This document shows, piece by piece, positions 4,142 to 6,817 of a stretch of DNA of 6,817 nt (positions are counted from its first letter, which is position 1; each line of letters begins with the position of its first letter). The notes under the pieces are model-generated. The model was not told the origin of the DNA and did no database searches. It saw only the letters and a list, made by a program, of their open reading frames with translations. A program made the position numbers and the translations under genes. Origin of the DNA: Thermoproteota archaeon (GTDB lineage: Archaea; Korarchaeota; Korarchaeia; B14-G2); NCBI GenBank assembly GCA_003661385.1, contig QMWA01000098.1, forward strand, positions 1 through 6,817, in the 5' to 3' direction.

Positions 4142-5698
4142 CTAGACCACCACAGCTGAGTCTAGATCAAGGCCTCTCCAGACAACCTTAAATCCAGCTA
4201 GCCTAAGAACCTCCAGGTGGTGCTTCCTCTCGACTCCAAGCCTCAAGAGGGCCTCAGAGGCCTCCTTGAACGTTCTCGACCCGGACACCTCGGCTGAGGC
4301 CTCAGCTATGAGCTTCCTGCTGACGAGCAGCCCACCTGAGAGCACATAGCCCTCTGGCGTCCTCTTCTTCAGAAGCCTCTCCAGCTGCCTCGGTGAGGCT
4401 CCCAGCCTCTTAGCCAGCTCAGCTACCTCGACTACAGGCTCCTTCAGCTCTAGCTCCCTCAGCTTCCTGCACAGTATCTCAGAGATGTCCCCCCAGGCCC
4501 TCTCCTCCAGCTCAGAGAGCCACTTAGCAACCTCGGATGCCGGTATCTTGCCCTCGTAGTACACCACTCTATGGGGGAGCTTCTCAAGCCTGCTGCACGC
4601 AAGCTGCTTGTCAGCTAAGATGAGGATAGGGGCTCTGGCTTCAGCCAGCTTCTTAACCTTCCTAGAGAGGTACTCTGGGGTCCAGTATCCCACTATCTCG
4701 ACATAGGCCTTCAAGGGCCCCTTGGTGAGGCAGAAGTCAGGTAGGATCAGCGTCCTCCCAGCAAGTATGGCTTCCTCCTCTCTTCTGACGCTCCACCCTC
4801 CAACCCCCTTCATGAGGGAGGCGAACTCCTCCTCAACGGCGCTGTCATACTCTGGCTCAGGCGGAGGGGCTTCTGGGAACAGCACCCTCTCAGCATCAGA
4901 GACCACTAGAGGCAGAGCTTCCTTCCTGCCAGCTCTCAGGACCGTTGCCCTAATAGCCCAGCTGCTCATTGAGACTACATGTGGTACTAGCTTAGCCAAG
5001 GCTGTACCATAGCGTGTAGTCATCTTCAGCAGGCTAGCAGGCCCATCCACTATGAGCTTCACTCTGTCAGCCTTCTCAGCCGTGTACATCAAGCCGAGCC
5101 TCTTCACTGCTCTAAGGAGCTGCTTAAGCTCCCACCCTGGAGCCCTGGTCTCCACGCTCATCCTCAGCGCTTTGAAGAGGGCTGTCTGGAGGAGAGATAG
5201 GTTGTACTCCCTGAGGAGTTCTCTCTCATCTACTTCGCTGAACTCCTCTACAAGCATCTCGCCTTCGCTGTCACACCACAGCGTGTGCTCTAGCTCCTCT
5301 GCTGTCATGCTAAGCCTCTTTGCTGCAGCCTCTATCACAGCCTTCCTCTCCTCAGCTGTAGACGTGAAGCCGCCTGCGATCTCGGTGCAGAGAGCGAACA
5401 CTATGGACCTGGCTTTAGCGGGGTCTACTCTAGTAGGTCTCCTAGCTACCCTACACCTCCTCTCCAACAGAGTAGCTAAACCCCTGACTAGCTTGTAGTC
5501 TACGCCAAGAACCTCATAGCACCTCTCAATGTCCTCTATCCTGGAGTAGAGCTCGCCAAGCGTCCTTCCAACGCACTCCCTGAACACGGATATGAGCTCT
5601 CTAGCCAACTCAAGCTCAGTCCCGCTGCCATATGCCCACAGCACCCTAAGCCTGCCACCTGAGGCTCGTGCTCTGAGCAGCTGAGATGGGAGCATCAC
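4142..5698 (-). CDS. bax1: Bax1 nuclease (DUF790), partner of archaeal XPB
   Basis: The product has 518 residues. Bax1 binds XPB and acts as a structure-specific DNA endonuclease; together they unwind and cut DNA, a pairing proposed to serve archaeal nucleotide excision repair. A long N-terminal helical region contains the DUF790 hallmark VDGPASLLKMTTRYG (217-231). The nuclease core follows: LILPDFCL (D321) and AYVEIVGYWTPEYLSRKVKKL (E334, with K347 as a possible third catalytic-type residue), the PD-(D/E)xK-like arrangement of the family. Near residues 421-446 VVEVAELAKRLGASPRQLERLL looks like a helix-turn-helix. The GTG at 5698 overlaps the XPB stop (GTGA); the adjacent ATG 5695 is an equal alternative, with GAGGG a few bases upstream. 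The tight overlap and fixed gene order with XPB make the assignment firm. Confidence 0.93.
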   Translation of the reverse strand: MMLPSQLLRARASGGRLRVLWAYGSGTELELARELISVFRECVGRTLGELYSRIEDIERCYEVLGVDYKLVRGLATLLERRCRVARRPTRVDPAKARSIVFALCTEIAGGFTSTAEERKAVIEAAAKRLSMTAEELEHTLWCDSEGEMLVEEFSEVDERELLREYNLSLLQTALFKALRMSVETRAPGWELKQLLRAVKRLGLMYTAEKADRVKLIVDGPASLLKMTTRYGTALAKLVPHVVSMSSWAIRATVLRAGRKEALPLVVSDAERVLFPEAPPPEPEYDSAVEEEFASLMKGVGGWSVRREEEAILAGRTLILPDFCLTKGPLKAYVEIVGYWTPEYLSRKVKKLAEARAPILILADKQLACSRLEKLPHRVVYYEGKIPASEVAKWLSELEERAWGDISEILCRKLRELELKEPVVEVAELAKRLGASPRQLERLLKKRTPEGYVLSGGLLVSRKLIAEASAEVSGSRTFKEASEALLRLGVERKHHLEVLRLAGFKVVWRGLDLDSAVVV

Positions 5699-6817
5699 AC
5701 CTCCCTCAGCGCTCTCCTCCTTCTGCTTGAGACCCTAGTCTCAACAGTCCCCTTAGACACTATCTCATAGAGGAGAGCGACCTTGACTCCACTCTTCCTC
5801 AAGACTCTCCCAAGCCTCTGGATGAACTCTCTTCTGCTCCCGCTTCCACCAACTATGACAGCCACCCTGGCATCTGGCACGTCAACTCCCTCATCCAGCA
5901 CCTTGGACGTCACTATCTTCGTGTACCTGCCCTCCTTGAAGCCGCTGAGCAGCTCCTCTCTCTCCTCCCTCCTAGTCCTGTGTGTTATCAGAGGGATCAG
6001 GAGCTCTCTGCTTATGAGCTCAGCCATCTCATTGTACTCAGTGAATATCAGGACCTTGTCCTGCCTATGTGCCTCCAGGATCTCCTTCAAGGCCTCTATC
6101 TTAGCCCTGGAGTTCAAGGCTATCTTCCTAGCCTCATTCCATGCCAGCAGCGCTCTCCTAGCTGGGAGGCTCACCCCGCTCCTCATTATGAGCTTCCTGA
6201 AGTCGTCTATGTCTCTTATCCTGAGGCCAGCTTTCTCCAGGTACGACTTGTACTCTCTCATGCACTTCTCGTACTCCAGCTTCTCCTCCTCTGTGAGCTT
6301 AACAGGCACCCTCACAACCTCAAACTCGGCTAAGTGCTTTCCAGCAAGCTCTCCTGGCCCCATCCTGAAGACTATCCCCCCTATCAGGCTGAAGAGCAGG
6401 ATGTGCCTACCATCCTCTCTCTCGAATGTAGCTGTCAGCCCAAGCCTATATGGCGCAGCTAGCATCTCACCTATCTGAGAGTACCCTTCTGCAGCTAGGT
6501 GATGGCACTCGTCGAACACAGCTAGCTCAAACCTGTCTCCAAGCTCCTCAGCCCTAAGGTAGGCTGAATCGTATGTCGAGACGGTTATGCCGCGTAGCTC
6601 ATGCCTACCGCCGCCGAGAGCTCCAGCCTCAATGCCAAGCAGCCTGCTGATCATGCTCCTCCACTGGTCAAGCAGGGGGAGAGTAGGGACAACCACCAGG
6701 GTGGGCTTACAGAGCCTCCTAATGACCTCAGCTGCGATCACAGTCTTACCTGAGCCAGGCGGCAGGACCACAACCCCACGGCCACCAGCCTTAAACCAGG
6801 CTTCAACAGCCCTCTCC
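5695..6817 (-). CDS. xpb: XPB/Rad25 family DNA helicase (5' end cut by the window)
   Basis: About 373 C-terminal residues are visible; the start, including the damage-recognition domain usual in archaeal XPB, lies beyond the right edge. The reading frame stays open to the edge (ERAVEAWFKAGGRGVVV), so the GTG at 6771 is internal. From the first visible codon: Walker A PPGSGKT (19-25), PTLPLLDQW (Ia), DECH box (102-105), LTATFERED (about 127-135) with the XPB-specific RED motif, a charged helical insertion at about 175-240 fitting the Thumb, then IFTEYNEMAE, TSKVLDEGVDVP and QRLGRVLR (333-340). This is an SF2 3'-to-5' DNA translocase driven by ATP. It opens the operon with Bax1, its known nuclease partner, with which it shares a 4-nt overlap. 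All visible catalytic motifs are intact. Confidence 0.95.
   Translation of the reverse strand, partial: ERAVEAWFKAGGRGVVVLPPGSGKTVIAAEVIRRLCKPTLVVVPTLPLLDQWRSMISRLLGIEAGALGGGRHELRGITVSTYDSAYLRAEELGDRFELAVFDECHHLAAEGYSQIGEMLAAPYRLGLTATFEREDGRHILLFSLIGGIVFRMGPGELAGKHLAEFEVVRVPVKLTEEEKLEYEKCMREYKSYLEKAGLRIRDIDDFRKLIMRSGVSLPARRALLAWNEARKIALNSRAKIEALKEILEAHRQDKVLIFTEYNEMAELISRELLIPLITHRTRREEREELLSGFKEGRYTKIVTSKVLDEGVDVPDARVAVIVGGSGSRREFIQRLGRVLRKSGVKVALLYEIVSKGTVETRVSSRRRRALREV

Noticed and set aside
4722-5498. Plus-strand open frames opposite Bax1.
   Set aside because: Composition is that of an antisense shadow and no family pattern is seen.
5783-6478. Long plus-strand open frame opposite XPB.
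   Set aside because: Serine/leucine-rich low-information translation, mirror of the XPB codon pattern; all XPB motifs are on the minus strand.
1-6817. CRISPR array, insertion sequence, tRNA or defence system.
   Set aside because: No regularly spaced repeats, transposase, terminal repeats with target duplication or cloverleaf were seen; apart from the guide RNA the content is ordinary archaeal chromosome.

Overview
This window looks like a chromosomal segment of a thermophilic archaeon, most likely a crenarchaeote/Thermoproteota relative; I cannot name a genus. The evidence is an archaeal XPB helicase next to its nuclease partner Bax1, an archaeal-type topoisomerase IA Toprim domain, a DUF211 protein, an HTH/zinc-ribbon regulator of an archaeal family, TATA-type promoters with very short leaders, and strong use of TTG starts (six of the nine protein genes). 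The sequence is GC-rich. There is no insertion sequence, CRISPR array, tRNA or phage gene.

Left part (1-1744). The start of a minus-strand topoisomerase IA gene runs off the left edge. It is followed by the only long stretch without a protein gene (323-675). The best thing in that gap is a C/D box guide RNA at about 379-443. It has boxes C, D', C' and D in order, a perfect 5-bp terminal stem, and two guides that match the peptidyl-transferase region of 23S rRNA as I remember it (UGUUCGCC of the A-loop and UGAGCUGGGU about 25 nt further on). A TATA-like CTTAAAAG at 352-359 sits at the right distance from both the RNA and topA, so it may serve both directions. Several hairpins follow. Then comes a two-gene plus-strand operon: an HTH/zinc-ribbon regulator tightly coupled to an UppP-type polyprenyl-diphosphate phosphatase.

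Middle part (1721-3851). A minus-strand cluster encodes a PPC/DUF296 protein, a Nudix hydrolase (overlapping start and stop) and a DUF211 protein. It is divergent from a plus-strand radical SAM gene of the spore-photolyase-like family. The 61-bp gap between them holds one near-palindromic TTTTAAA element that fits as a TATA box in both directions.

Right part (3841-6817). A minus-strand operon encodes XPB (5' end cut by the window), Bax1 and a small cysteine-containing TIGR04076-type protein. The junctions are a 4-nt overlap and a 1-nt gap. XPB opens DNA and Bax1 cuts it, so this is a DNA repair/processing module; the role of the third gene is unknown. Plus- and minus-strand genes meet with short convergent overlaps at 1721-1744 and 3841-3851.
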